A stretch of 64,000 nucleotides of DNA from the NCBI GenBank assembly GCA_014529385.2, contig CM043952.1:63540870-63604869 (forward strand), read 5' to 3'. Positions 48,530-59,313 of this stretch are shown here, piece by piece (position 1 is the stretch's first letter; the number at the start of each line of letters is the position of its first letter). The position numbers and the translations under genes were made by a program. The notes below the pieces were generated by a model that did no database searches, had not been told where the DNA came from, and saw only the letters and a program-made list of their open reading frames with translations. Source of the stretch: Adiantum capillus-veneris. Taxonomy: Eukaryota; Streptophyta; Polypodiopsida; Polypodiales; Pteridaceae.

Positions 48530-49120
48530 ACCTCACATTCTCTAGTCATGTCCAATCCCCGCACACCTCGGTCTAGAGGTGCACGGAGATCAGAACCACC
48601 GGGTTATAATCTCGTCTTTATTGGTCAATACCTATATTTGTGGGTACAAGAAATCTACAGACCCACGTCTACATGATACTGCATTTAGTGGACAAAACCC
48701 CTTTGCCTCTTCTCTAGCTGTAGCACTTCACAGCATCTTAACATCTTTTCACAGTAGATCTTTTCACTGTTCGTCTAACTCTAAACCCTAAACCGTAAGT
48801 AATTCTTGTGTGGACTCGATCTAACATAAATAAGCGTAAATCTAAATAAACATAAATCTAACTAAAAATAAACCTAAATCTAATTTAACGTAAGTCTACA
48901 TCTAACCTAATCTTTAACGTCTTTTGGGATAGTTTCCTACGACGTTAAAACTCTCTTCTTCTTGTGTGTGTGTGTGTGTGTGTGGGTAAACCTAAATAAA
49001 CCTAAGTCTAATCTAATATAACATAAATCTAAATCTAACATAAATTATGTTATATTAAAAACAAAGAACTAAACTAACAGGGATTATAAGAACCTTAAAA
49101 CTGATTTAACACATAATTTT

Positions 49121-49483
49121 TCACATAACTCGGCAAGAGTTGGCATTCTCATCACTAAAGATGTGAGAGTTAACTTCCGGCAGTGACGCTGCCTCATCTC
49201 CATCCACATCTGATGACAGCAATTGGCCCTTTAGACCGTTCTTGCTCTTGTTACTAACTTTGAAGTTGCTGTTGAATGACTAGAGGTTGTCTAGGTGGTC
49301 ATTGTGTCGGGGATGTAGTGACTCTTGCTGCCCTGAAGATCCACCTTCTTCCCTATCTTCTGAAGACATTTCACCATTACTTTTGGATCGACGGAGCCCA
49401 CCATGAGTGAAGGCAGCAATACCCTATATTCCATTGAGGGCTTTCTTCACCCGCTTCATGCAGGCATCGTAGTCTATGGAGAC
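49121..49483 (-). pseudogene. Captured HMA-domain (HIPP-like) gene fragment in CACTA1
   Basis: On the minus strand from 49483, after a possible splice acceptor (TTTAG), the sequence reads SIDYDACMKRVKKALNGI. After a stop and frame change it continues GSVDPKVMVKCLQKIGKKVDLQ, then a Ser/Asn-rich tail (FNSNFKVSNKSKNGLKG) to a stop at 49121. This follows the order of plant heavy-metal-associated domains: metal-binding Cys pair and KRVKKAL helix first, then VDP-x-x-L-x-x-L-x-K-x-GKKV-x-L. The first Cys of the CxxC is Tyr here. It is not part of any known CACTA gene. It is broken by at least one stop and two frame changes. Confidence 0.7.
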
Positions 49484-49886
49484 CTAAATCTAATCTAATA
49501 TAACATAAATCTAAATCTAGCGTAAATAAACGTAAATCTAATTAAAAATAAACCTAAATCTAATCTAATTTAACTTAAATAAACCTAAATCTAATTTAAC
49601 GTAAGTCCACATCTAACCTAATCTTTAACGTCTTTTAGGATAGTTTCCTACGGCGTTATAACTCTCTTCTTCTTGTGTGTGTGCGCGTGTGTGGATGTGT
49701 GTGCCAATAAAAAGAGATAAATGGTATAACCTTTCTATCACCCATGCCAAGTATGATAGATTGGTTATGCCATTTCCCTCTTGAATAATAGGTCTCGAGT
49801 TCAACTCCTCGTCGACTAGATCTTTAGGTCTTTTAATTTTAATTAGTTTCCTACGACGTTAAATTAGTTTCTCTCTCTTTCTCTCT

Positions 49887-50095
49887 CAATGTGTATGTGT
49901 TTTTTTGTTTATGCATGTTTTCTCTCTCTTTTCCTCTCTCAATGTGTGCGTTTTTTGTTTATGCATGTTCTCTCTCTCTTTTCCTCTCTCAATGTGTGCG
50001 TTTTTTGTTTATGCATGCTCTCTCTCTCTTTTCCTCTCTCAATGTGTGTGTGCATTGTTTGTTTATGTATGTGTGTGTGCGTTTTTGTTTATGTT
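49887..50095. repeat. About 50-bp tandem repeat in CACTA1 5' region
   Basis: Four units start CAATGTG at 49887, 49940, 49990 and 50040. Each has a TTTTTTGTTTATGCATG block and a TCTCTCTCTTTTCCTCTCT block. The same array lies reversed in CACTA2 at about 58740-58945. Confidence 0.85.
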
Positions 50096-50100
<5 letters not shown>

Positions 50101-50141
<41 letters not shown>

Positions 50142-50263
50142 AACACTATGTGTGTGTGTGTATGTGTGTGTGAGAGAGAGAGAGAGAGAGAGGGAGAGAG
50201 AAAGAGGGGAAGGGAACATGAGAGTGAGGAGAGGGAAGGAGCATACCTGGCTCTCCTTCCTCT

Positions 50264-50296
<33 letters not shown>

Positions 50297-50325
50297 GAGA
50301 AGAAAGAGAGAGAGAGAGAGAGGGA
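50101..50325. repeat. CT, TG and GA microsatellites near CACTA1 5' end
   Basis: (CT)n about 50101-50138, TG/AG runs about 50150-50200, (TG)n about 50269-50296 and (GA)n about 50305-50325. All have reversed counterparts in CACTA2 at about 58490-58725. Confidence 0.9.
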
Positions 50326-50357
50326 GAGCGTTATCTGCTCCTTGCTTGAGGGCGCCG

Positions 50358-50386
50358 AAAAACTCAGATCTGAGATCTGAGTTTTT
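50358..50386. promoter_or_regulatory. 29-base palindrome in CACTA1
   Basis: AAAAACTCAGATCT, one base, then its exact reverse complement. It is conserved in CACTA2 at 58429-58457 with a different centre base, which suggests that the symmetry is retained. Confidence 0.75.
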
Positions 50387-50394
50387 GGGCGCTC

Positions 50395-50549
50395 TCTGTT
50401 ATTTTTTTAGCCCAGTCGGCGTCGCTATGAGCGTTGCAAATTTACAAGTAAATTTGTGACACTTATAGCGACGCTCATAGCGACGCCAGGAATTTTTTTT
50501 TTGAGCGTCGTTGTGTGAGCGTCGCTAATATGAATAGCCTCTTGTAGTG
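50395..50549. repeat. CACTA1 5' subterminal repeats and TIR
   Basis: GCGTCGCTA/TAGCGACGC motifs around an AAATTTAC...GTAAATTT core form an imperfect hairpin (about 50417-50492). It is the counterpart of the perfect hairpin in CACTA2. Confidence 0.8.
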
Positions 50550-50552
50550 ATA

Positions 50553-52821
50553 GCTTTGAAATTTTGAAAATCCATAAACACCTCATTTTTATGCTTTATG
50601 ACATAGACCCATATCTTCCTCAAATGGTTATCAGGGAAACTCACATAGTATCTACATCCACCCATAGATGTAGTCTTTGTCAAACCCCATATATTTGTGT
50701 GCACTAACTTGAATGCATTCTTGCTTATCTGCTTATCATGAGGAAAGGATACCTTTTCCTGCTTTCCAAATTGACAAGCTTCATAAATTTTTTTCATTTG
50801 AGCAACTTTGAATCTGGCAAACCACAACCATCTCTTTAGTTTGCATCATCTTCAACCTCTAAACATTTACCTGACCAATTTGTTTGTGCCAAATCTCAAT
50901 ATCTGGAACAACACCTGCACCTCGTGCAAACATGGCAATATTCACTTCGAGCACATTTACATCCAAACTAAACATTCTCCCCACTTCCTTTCCTTACGCA
51001 ACCAACCTTCCATTCTTCATATACTCTTTGATAAAGTGACCATCAGAGTTAAACGTGACCTGCAAGCCCTATTTGCCCAACATATACTAAATTATTTGTG
51101 CTATTCGGTACATGTAGTACATCATCTAGGTACTTTACCATCTATCATAGAAATGGCACAAATATGCATAATGGGATGTGCAGTATCATCCCCAGTATCT
51201 ACATAACCAGGACTTTGTAAAATTTGCATTTCCTTGTACCACTCACCATGACTGGTCATGCATGGTGAGTATCATCCTCCCCAGTATCTACATAACTAGG
51301 ACTTTGTAAAATTTGCATTTCCTTGAACCACTCACCATGATTGGTCATGTGATTCAATGTGATCCAATGCACCAAAATCCACATACCAGACATTATCATT
51401 GGATTTTGCCACATTGACATAGTCTTCAGCATGTGCTACACCACAAATAGCCTCTCAGGCTCATCTACATTCCTGCTAGTAGTTGCATAAATTTTTTTCT
51501 GCCTCCTGTTTGGACAGTCACGTTCAAAGTGACCATGTCTTCCACAACCCTAACATACTATATTTTTGTGTTGATATGCATTATTGCGTTGTGCATTGCC
51601 ACGACCTCTTGGACTCCCCTTGTCTCAACAGTTTCCTCAATCACCTGTGTTCTGACCCTAATTGTTATTATGTTGTTGTACTTGGTGGTTTTCTCTCCCT
51701 TGCCCTCATCCACGACCTATACCACATCCTCTATCTCTTCCTCTATATTGATGAAAAGAACGTATTCAGAATTGTTTCCACCATATATAGAGGAATCTTC
51801 CTTATGTTCCTTCTCTTCCACAATCAGTAAGGATATCAAACCTGTATGAGGGAATGTTCTCTCAAAGATGGATACGAGTCTTAAATTGTTTGTATTCTGG
51901 ACCCAAACCTTGTATGCAAACTTCTACTTTATCATCATCATCAAATGCAACACCAATCAATGCAAGTGAGTCACATGTTCTTTATTTTCAATGAATACTC
52001 ATTGATGGACATATTTTCTTATGCACAGTATTCAGCTCAGTCTTCAGCTACAGCTTCCTTGCCTTTGTGTTGGTGACATCCAATGACACTAAGGTGTTGC
52101 GAGCCTCCTTAGGGGTATGACCATCTTGTACATGCCCAATCATAGTTTCCTATGCACTCACAAAAAGCTAGTACATGACCTTTCGAGCTCCCTAATTCCA
52201 ATCTTCAAACATCTTTATTTATGCAGTTTATTTTGCACCTTCCTCTGGTAACGGTGGTGGTGTCTCATGCTCTCCATCAATGTAGTCCCAATAACCTTAA
52301 TCCATAAGGAAATTGGTCATTCTGACCTTCCAAGCATGGAAGTTATTATTGTTCAGTTTCTCGCTTACAATTTGGTTAAGCCCATCATTGTTGGATGACA
52401 TGTTTCCAACCCTTTATCAAGTCTCTAAGCAGCCTACTAAAATTAATTAGCTAACACATGCAACAATGATCTGCATACACATACATGCTTCACACTCCCA
52501 AGCTGTACTGTGAGCACTACAGATGAATCAAACCTTTCTACACCTCCAAAATGCAGTTCTGTAGAATTTTGAACCTTAACGTTTCTGCATGTGAATGCTC
52601 TCTAACTCCAAAATGGGGCACAAAACACACCTGAAATGGAAATGCAGCTACACAATCCCAATCCAAAGGACTTTATAATACCCAAATACACACAATTTCC
52701 AAAAGGAAGCACCTCAATCGGAGATCATTTGAGGATGGCTCCTGCGAATATCAAGACCACTTCATAGGCTGCTTCTACTTACTATTTTAATCTCCTTGGA
52801 CACAACCAAGAGCTGATAACA
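50553..52821 (-). pseudogene. Decayed copia gag to integrase, family B (-), interrupted by CACTA1
   Basis: Read from 52821 down. A primer-binding-like TTATCAGCTCTTGG follows the LTR. A gag near 52400-51950 closely resembles that at 7702. A zinc-knuckle/protease region follows (51560-51150). GAG-pre-integrase and integrase start near 50830 (KIYEACQFGKQEKVSFP, LVHTNIWGLTKT, GCRYYVSFPDNHLRKIWVYVIKHKNEVF). The integrase is cut at 50552 by CACTA1 and resumes for a few codons at 42446-42428. An 89-bp stretch is duplicated in tandem (51191 and 51280). Stops and frame changes are frequent. Confidence 0.85.
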
Positions 52822-52855
52822 TGTCAAGAGATAGAGGAGGAGAGAGTTTCAAGCG

Positions 52856-52925
<70 letters not shown>

Positions 52926-53095
52926 CAAAAGATTGTTCTTCTTCTTCTTCACTATCTCAAGATAAGAGATCTACAGAATATAAGGAGAAAATACATCATA
53001 AAAGGGAACTAGTACAATGGTCTATTGTAAACCGCTAATAAGTGAGGTGAAGGATAAGTGTGCCATCACTTGGGTAGGTAGTACAACTGTAATAT
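52822..53095 (-). repeat. 5' LTR of copia family B (-), 5'-truncated
   Basis: It matches the 9021-9343 LTR on the opposite strand (GTGATGGCACACTTATC, TTGTACTAGTTCCC, CTCTTATCTTGAG, GAAGAAGAAG). It lacks about the first 50 bases of the 9021 copy. Its CA/TG tract is strongly expanded (52855-52922, about 68 bp, against about 12 bp in the 9021 copy). Confidence 0.75.
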
Positions 53096-54098
53096 CACTG
53101 ACGAAGATATGCTTATCCACCAAGGTGTGTCAATGTGATGATGATTGTCATTGGTAGTAATCCATGAGGTGTACATGTTGAGCTTGACATATCAATAAGA
53201 ATAATATCCATTCCATCTAGAAATTTTAATCTAATTTTGCTAAGAACCCATTTCCATCTTTGGTTGAAGGAGACTTTGAAGCCTATGGGTATACCCAAAA
53301 GTCTGAAGATCTGGCCTTCCACTATTTGGGAGCAACTTCCATGTGTCACAACTTTAGGAACAGAATCTATCCACGTTTGGAATGGTTGATGACATATCCA
53401 ATAGGATCATGGAAGGTATTGAGGCACTATCAAAAGCTTTCAAGAGACTGTTGATCATTATGCACCATAACATTTATATTATCTGCAAATTGTTGAAGAC
53501 AAATCATTCTTCTAGCTCCATGGATGTCAATTCCATCCAAGGGCATCTAAACATATAGCATATAGAAGAGGAGAAATTGGACAGCCCTGTCTAACAAAAC
53601 TCTGCAGGGGAAAGGAATCAATTGATCCATCATTAATGGTTACCTTTAAAAGACATTACCGAAGACAACCTAAATGCACTTGTGAATGTTTTTCAATTCA
53701 ATGTCATGCAATAACTGAAAAATAAAGTCCCACTCCATTCTATCATAGGCCTTATCAAAATCAATTTTGAAAAAAATGAACAATTGATCAAATTCTTCAG
53801 TATAATCTAGAGCTTCTCATAGAGTAGTTATTGCAATATTCAAAATGAATTTTCCCTTTATTAATCCTTTTTTCTAAGGAAAAATAATGTCATGCATGAT
53901 AGGACTGAGCCTTCTTGCTAAAGCCACAGCAAAAAAATTATATACAAAAGTCAGACATGTGATGGGCCTCCAGTTCCCTAAGTCCTCCTTTCCCTCCCTT
54001 TTGTGTATGATATTAATTACACCAGTGTTCATAGAAGAGGGGACACCTTCTAACTTCAAGGATTCTTCCCATACCATCATCAAATGGGAAGCGATTGG
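53096..54098 (-). pseudogene. LINE (non-LTR) reverse transcriptase remnant (-)
   Basis: Read from 54098 down: LKLEGVPSSMNTGVINIIHK, NWRPITCL near 53980, LARRLSPIMHDIIFP, FDKAYDRMEWDF near 53750, RQGCPISPLL near 53590, an FADN box in place of the usual (Y/F)ADD near 53480, and FRLLGIPIGFKVSFNQRWKWVLSKIRLKFLDG near 53300-53200. This is the order of plant LINE ORF2 RT domains through the thumb region. Several stops and frame changes occur. The endonuclease and the 3' end with poly-A are absent, so it is a dead internal fragment. Confidence 0.85.
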
Positions 54099-54870
54099 GA
54101 ATTTACAATACATGACCATTTTGGGAAAATGTGAAAAATGTGTAACTCCAATCTTTACTGCTTCTTCATGTTGATCTTTGATCTGCATCCGTAACGCTTG
54201 TCCTTTAGCAGCTTCTGTTCACTGACGTTGACTCAGTTAACATTCCCCCCTTTTGATTTTAGTGCCCGTCCTCTAGCACTGTTGAAAAGTGTCTGTGGAA
54301 GCTGTGGAAGGTTTTTGATTGGTTGTTGATGGGCTGATCGTCTTCATTTATCGTTGGATTTTTTGATGACATTCAATTTGCTGCAACATCTTGATTGGCC
54401 CGAATATGTCTGATGTGAGAGATGATGTTGCATTTGTCTGTTGTAATAGCATAATGATGAGGCTGTTGTTTATTTATGAAAAGTATGTACAAGGGGAAAA
54501 ACCCAGTAGGGAAAAAGTTCCTTTGGGATATGTGCATTATTGGAGTACTTATTAGCATGGGAATATTAATAAAGTACTCAAGGGATTATCTGCTAATAGA
54601 TATGGAATTAAAAAGGCAGCAAATATGAGAGGGTAGCATGATGGAACATTAGTTTTCCTGTTGTAGTCTACTCAACGTGCATAGGTGGAAGAAAAAAATG
54701 AGTGTTTAATGCATATGTCCAATGGTGGGACATCCTACATGCATACACAAAAAATCATGGGAAACAATATACTGTGCAAGAAGGATTTTGAGGGGTTCTT
54801 CAGAAAGATGGTGTAGCAATAAAAGCATATGACATGGCTTTGCAAGCTGGCACCCCTTTAAGAAGGGGAT
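54099..54870 (-). mobile_element. LTR family E remnant (-): LTR start, polypurine tract and 3' internal region
   Basis: The reverse complement of 54243-54870 matches 24600-25245, and 54099-54242 matches the start of the LTR at 25246 (TGTTAACT, AAGCTGCTAAAG, TTGGAGTTACACATTTTT, ATGTATTGTAAATTCCC). The polypurine tract is at 54243-54254. The LTR is cut at about 54099 where LINE sequence begins. Confidence 0.65.
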
Positions 54871-57434
54871 TTTATATTTGCGAGCTTTTATTTTTGAGCT
54901 TTTGAAATTGAAACATTATTTTCGAGCTTTTTGACGCTCATATTACACTAACCATATCTTTAAATATTAGTGTGGCATGAGGAAAGTCTACATTAGACTG
55001 TGCAAATGGAACACAAAGGCATTCGAGTGAATGCAATCACTTTTTTCAAAGTGCATTGAGGACATACGTGCATTGAAAACATGAGGGAAAACAAATATGA
55101 CACACACCAGATCAAGAGCATTATACTTGGATGATTGTTGGATGTGAAGCAAATGGCATGCAAGTGGCAAAAAACATTGTATGAGCCAGTTTTCATATGT
55201 AGTGATGCAAAAGGAAGCTCCTCTCCAACCAAATGCCTTCACATGTGCTTGCAACTTATGGACATGCATCATTTCTCACTACGTAAGTCGAAGACATGGG
55301 CAAATTAATATATGGGAGGTTGTTTGTCAAAGTTCGTTAATAGCAAACATGTCAGATCTAGAATGGGGTCTCTTACAATGCATCATTGTGGGAGATGTTG
55401 AAAGCATAACGAGGTTTTGATGAAAACCTTGTTCAAGATGTCTACCCTTGGATATGCCCTCGGGTATGCCAGAACATGAAATGCCAACTAGCTTTCAACT
55501 ACTTTAGGCACATACAAGGAAAATTCATTTTGAGATTTGCACGCAGTGCCTTCTTGGGTGTGATGTCAAGGATCACAACATCGGGTCTAAGGATACAAGC
55601 ATAGACCATCTCAAATACAAGAATGTCCTCATGGCTCATTTTTTCAAAATACTAATTAAGAGCCTGTCAGCTTTGCCTAGCTTGAGTACACTTTGTTTTT
55701 CAAGCATTACAAGAGGATTCTAGGAGAAGGAAAATTCTCTAGGACACTTTTCCTTGATGCAGAGCACCACACTTGGCAAACATATTGATGAGAGCATTAC
55801 TACATATTATGATACTTATTAAGTGTTTTCTAGAATACCCCAGACCGAGGTGAGTTACTTTGAAATAAGAGCAATCCAAGAAATTAAGGATGATACACAA
55901 AGGTAGGGCAAGTTGAAAATCACCAAAAACTTTTCCTTCCATGTGAATATCCCAAGTCCAATACACAGAAGCATCGGTTTATTGATTTACAAGAATGAAA
56001 AAAAGCGTGCTAGCCTGAGTTGGCCTCAAATTAGACCATAGTAGGTAACACTTGTGCCTAGCAAAGGGCACAACATTCAATATACATGTGTGTCAATGAG
56101 AGTATTTATCTAGCACATTTTGATGCTTCAACATGATATCCAACCGTGGAACATACCCTCCACTGCCAATCATGACACAAAACAGGCAATCCACACCTAA
56201 AATTCTCATCATAATATTCATAGGCCTAAATATAAGAAAAGATTGCTGATGAGGATTCCATTCACAGCTGATAGGGAGGATTTTCTCAAGAAACGGCTCA
56301 TGTTAAATATCGGCCAGCTACGTTACGCAGGCAAGCTAGCTGAAATCTAACCAAAACCAGTTTCTTGAAGCAGTAGAGAGGGTGGTCTCACTCTCAAGAC
56401 AAGGAAAGAAGGAATCCTATAGTTGAAAGGAGCAAGGGGAAGTGCTGAGTTGCCATGCTAGGGGATCTCCATGGCATGTTCAAGGAGCGGCCGTGTAGGT
56501 GCTGAGATTTGAAGAGTGGAGGTGCTGAGGGCATGTATGAAGGGGAGACCATAGCAAACCCTGTAAAGAGGAGGTGAAAGGGGCTGCCAAGCAAAAATCT
56601 CCAATGAAGGAGCATCAAGGCTGAGCCTAATTAAGGAAGGAGGGCTCTCAAGTCCAGGCCAGGGCGACACAAAGAAGAAAACAGAGAGAGATCAGAGGAG
56701 GAGCCCAAGCTCGGGGAAAACGAGCAGCCAGGCAAAGTCTGGTAGCATCAGAGGGGCATCTGCAAGAAAGAGGGAGAGCTCGTCAGGAGGCAATAGAAGG
56801 AAGGAGAGTTGCAGGCCAGGTGGCCATGCTTGCAGACAGTTGAGGGCTCATGATCAGTGAGCACTGGGGAGCTGAATACTGAGAAGGATTCTGACATGCA
56901 AAGGGAGGATTTCTTGCCCCTGGGAGAGAGAGAGTAATATTCAAGAGGTGAATGACTTGCAAGCTAATTATTACTGCAGCAAGGGACAAAACCATCAGAA
57001 GCTCGAGTTGGGAGAAGACCAACTTGCCAACAAAGACTAGCTACCTGAGAAAGTGTCACCATCAAAAGAGCAGATGGCAGCTTGGCCGAGGGGCAGACGT
57101 ATGAGAGGAGTCTGAGTTATCGATAATAGGGCATTACCACGTCAATCAAGAACTTAAAGCAAGGTCTGCAACTCTGATTAGCCATGCAATTGTATCTCAG
57201 AGTGGCATCTTTCTTAGTGTGTTGTCTAATCATCTATGTCCTTTGCTTTTAACATGCTCCTCCCCTGCTCTTTACGCCATAGCTCAAACAACTGCGAGCA
57301 ACAGAGTCGATACACACAAAGGTACAGTAGTCCCAAAGAGATCATTTGTATGTCATCTGGAAAAAAAAGGGGGGGCTGGAAGGCTGCTATAAACGCCGAT
57401 TGTTTCCTACTAGATTCTCTCCCATAAGACACAA

Positions 57435-57477
<43 letters not shown>

Positions 57478-57885
57478 GTGGGAGAAGTTTCATACGTACA
57501 AAAACACAAGAAAAAAAAAACCATCCGACCTTACTCTCAAGCCTTAATCAACCTCAACCGCTCTAGCCCTTCCTCAATCGCTTGCCTCCCTGCACCATGC
57601 TCAATGGTCAGGGGTCGTCGACCTCCTCAAAATCAACCAAAATATTTAACCTGAAATATATGTTATTTTGAATGCCTGCATGCACTGGGGTTGGGCTAGC
57701 TGGTGCAGTCCTGCAAAGAGGAAGGGGAAGGGGGCACTGATGCATAGCCAAATCTTGAGCGTTAAGGACGGTAGTTGAATCATGTATTTGCAAGTGCTGC
57801 GGCCTTCTCATGCCCACATTTCTCGAATAGGGCACTCTGCACCGCACGTGAATGTGGATCCCCCCACCCCTTTTTTGCTAACGGT

Positions 57886-57924
<39 letters not shown>

Positions 57925-58276
57925 GAGGGCTTTCTCACCTTCAAGGGTAAGGTGATATTATTGCTAGCATGCAAAGAGCAGAAGTGAGTTGCTGCATGCA
58001 AGGGGATGCAACAACATGACGAGAGGCTAGGTCGATGTTGCATCAGGAGGGGTCACCATATTTGGATGAGCTGGAGGCTTCTGTTTGCGAAGGTGTAGAT
58101 GAGTGGCTGACGTGGTAGAGGTTAGTTGAGAGTGTTGTGGGGTGAAAAAACTGGGGTTGTGCACGCTTCTGTGATCAAATATATCCCCTTGGAGATCCCG
58201 TTCGATACCCAAGGGAATGGAGTGTGTGTGGATTATGCACTCAAGTAGATCAAACGAAGGTGTGCTGGGAGACGTA
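54871..58276. other. Mostly unassigned; PPR-like debris and short microsatellites
   Basis: No intact gene. Weak PPR-like traces are at about 55150-55420 (+) and 55500-55966 (-), listed separately. (CT)n runs are at about 57437-57473 and 57890-57920. 56000-57400 is G/A-rich with no domain or repeat that I recognise. Confidence 0.5.
55500..55966 (-). pseudogene. PPR-like (PLS type) fragment, degraded (-)
   Basis: On the minus strand, ICSNALINMFAKCGALHQGK near 55800 resembles the NALIDMYAKCGxLxxA signature of plant-specific PPR repeats. After a stop, KMSHED and EMVYACILRPDVVIL near 55570-55640 resemble the following linker and repeat start. Only one or two repeats are visible, with stops. A second trace on the plus strand (MQKEAPLQPNAFTCAC near 55208) may come from a related copy. 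Confidence 0.4.
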
Positions 58277-58336
58277 CACTACAAGAGGCTCTTCATATTA
58301 GCGACGCTCACACAGCGACGCTCAAAAAAAAATTTC

Positions 58337-58398
58337 CCGGCGTCGCTATGAGCGTCGCAAATTTACAAATAAATTTGCGACGCTCATAGCGACGCCGG
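58337..58398. promoter_or_regulatory. Perfect 29-bp hairpin in CACTA2 subterminal region
   Basis: 58337-58365 is the exact reverse complement of 58370-58398, with a CAAA loop. The stem contains two GCGTCGC units and an AAATTTA end. The CACTA1 version is imperfect. It is likely a paired binding site for the element's DNA-binding protein, or a source of a foldback RNA. Confidence 0.85.
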
Positions 58399-58428
58399 CT
58401 GGGGTAAAAAAAATAACCGAGCGCGCCC

Positions 58429-58457
58429 AAAAACTCAGATCTCAGATCTGAGTTTTT
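58429..58457. promoter_or_regulatory. 29-base palindrome in CACTA2
   Basis: 14-bp arms (AAAAACTCAGATCT and its complement) around a single base. Same site as 50358-50386 in CACTA1. Confidence 0.75.
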
Positions 58458-58486
58458 CGGCGCCCTCAAGCAAGGAGCAGGTAACG

Positions 58487-58489
<3 letters not shown>

Positions 58490-58530
<41 letters not shown>

Positions 58531-58535
58531 CTTCT

Positions 58536-58571
<36 letters not shown>

Positions 58572-58689
58572 AGAGGAAGGAGAGCCAGGTATGCTCCTTC
58601 CCTCTCCTCATTCTCATGTTCCCTTCCCCTCTTTCTCTCTCCCTCTCTCTCTCTCTCACACACACACATACACACACACACATAGTGTT

Positions 58690-58729
<40 letters not shown>

Positions 58730-58945
58730 AACAAAAACAAAAACGCACACACACATACATAAACAAAGAATGCACACACACATTGAGAGAGAAAAAGAGA
58801 GAGAGAGCATGCATAAACAAAAAACGCACGCATTGAGAGAGGAAAAGAGAGAGAGAACATGCATAAACAAAAAACGCACACATTGAGAGAGGAAAAGAGA
58901 GAGAAAACATGCATACGATCCAAAAAAACGCACACACATTGAGAG
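58490..58945. repeat. CACTA2 leader microsatellites and 50-bp tandem repeat
   Basis: (CT)n about 58493-58527, (CA)n about 58539-58567, TG/AG-complement runs about 58636-58683, (GA)n about 58692-58725, then repeated units with CATGCATAAACAAAAAACGCA ending near 58945. This is the reverse of 49887-50325. Confidence 0.9.
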
Positions 58946-59313
58946 AGAAAGAGAGAGAAACTAATTTAACGTCGTAGGAAACTAATTAAAATTAAAAGAC
59001 CTAAAGATCTAGCCGACGAGGAGTTGAACTGAAGACCTATTATTCAAGAGGGAAATGGCATAATCAATCTATCATACTTGGCATGGGTGATAGAAAGGTT
59101 ATACCATTTATCTCTTTTTATTGGCACACACATCCACACACGCGCACACACACAAGAAGACGAGAGTTATAACGTCGTAGGAAACTATCTTAAAAGACGT
59201 TAAAGATTAGGTTATATGTAGACTTACATTAAATTAGATTTAGGTTTATTTTTAACTAGATTTACGTTTATTTAAGCTAGATTTAGATTTACGTTATATT
59301 AGATTAGATTTAG

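Larger units (their letters stand above)
42450..50549 (-). mobile_element. CACTA1: complete CACTA (En/Spm-type) transposon, 8100 bp
   Basis: The element begins CACTACAAGAGG (42450) and ends CCTCTTGTAGTG (50549), perfect 12-bp terminal inverted repeats. It is flanked by the 3-bp target duplication ATA (42447-42449 and 50550-50552). Both ends have dense AGCGACG-type subterminal repeats. On the minus strand it carries a TNP2 transposase gene (disrupted) followed by a second, Transposase_24-like gene. A captured HMA-like fragment lies in its 5' region. It is inserted in the integrase of a copia element: the flanks joined without one ATA read FKAMVEK and then, after a stop, IGK, as expected of copia integrase. 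Confidence 0.96.

Noticed and set aside
53113-53349. Separate small gene
   Set aside because: It reads as the post-RT region of the LINE (LGIPIGF, WKWVLSKI), so it is merged with that pseudogene.
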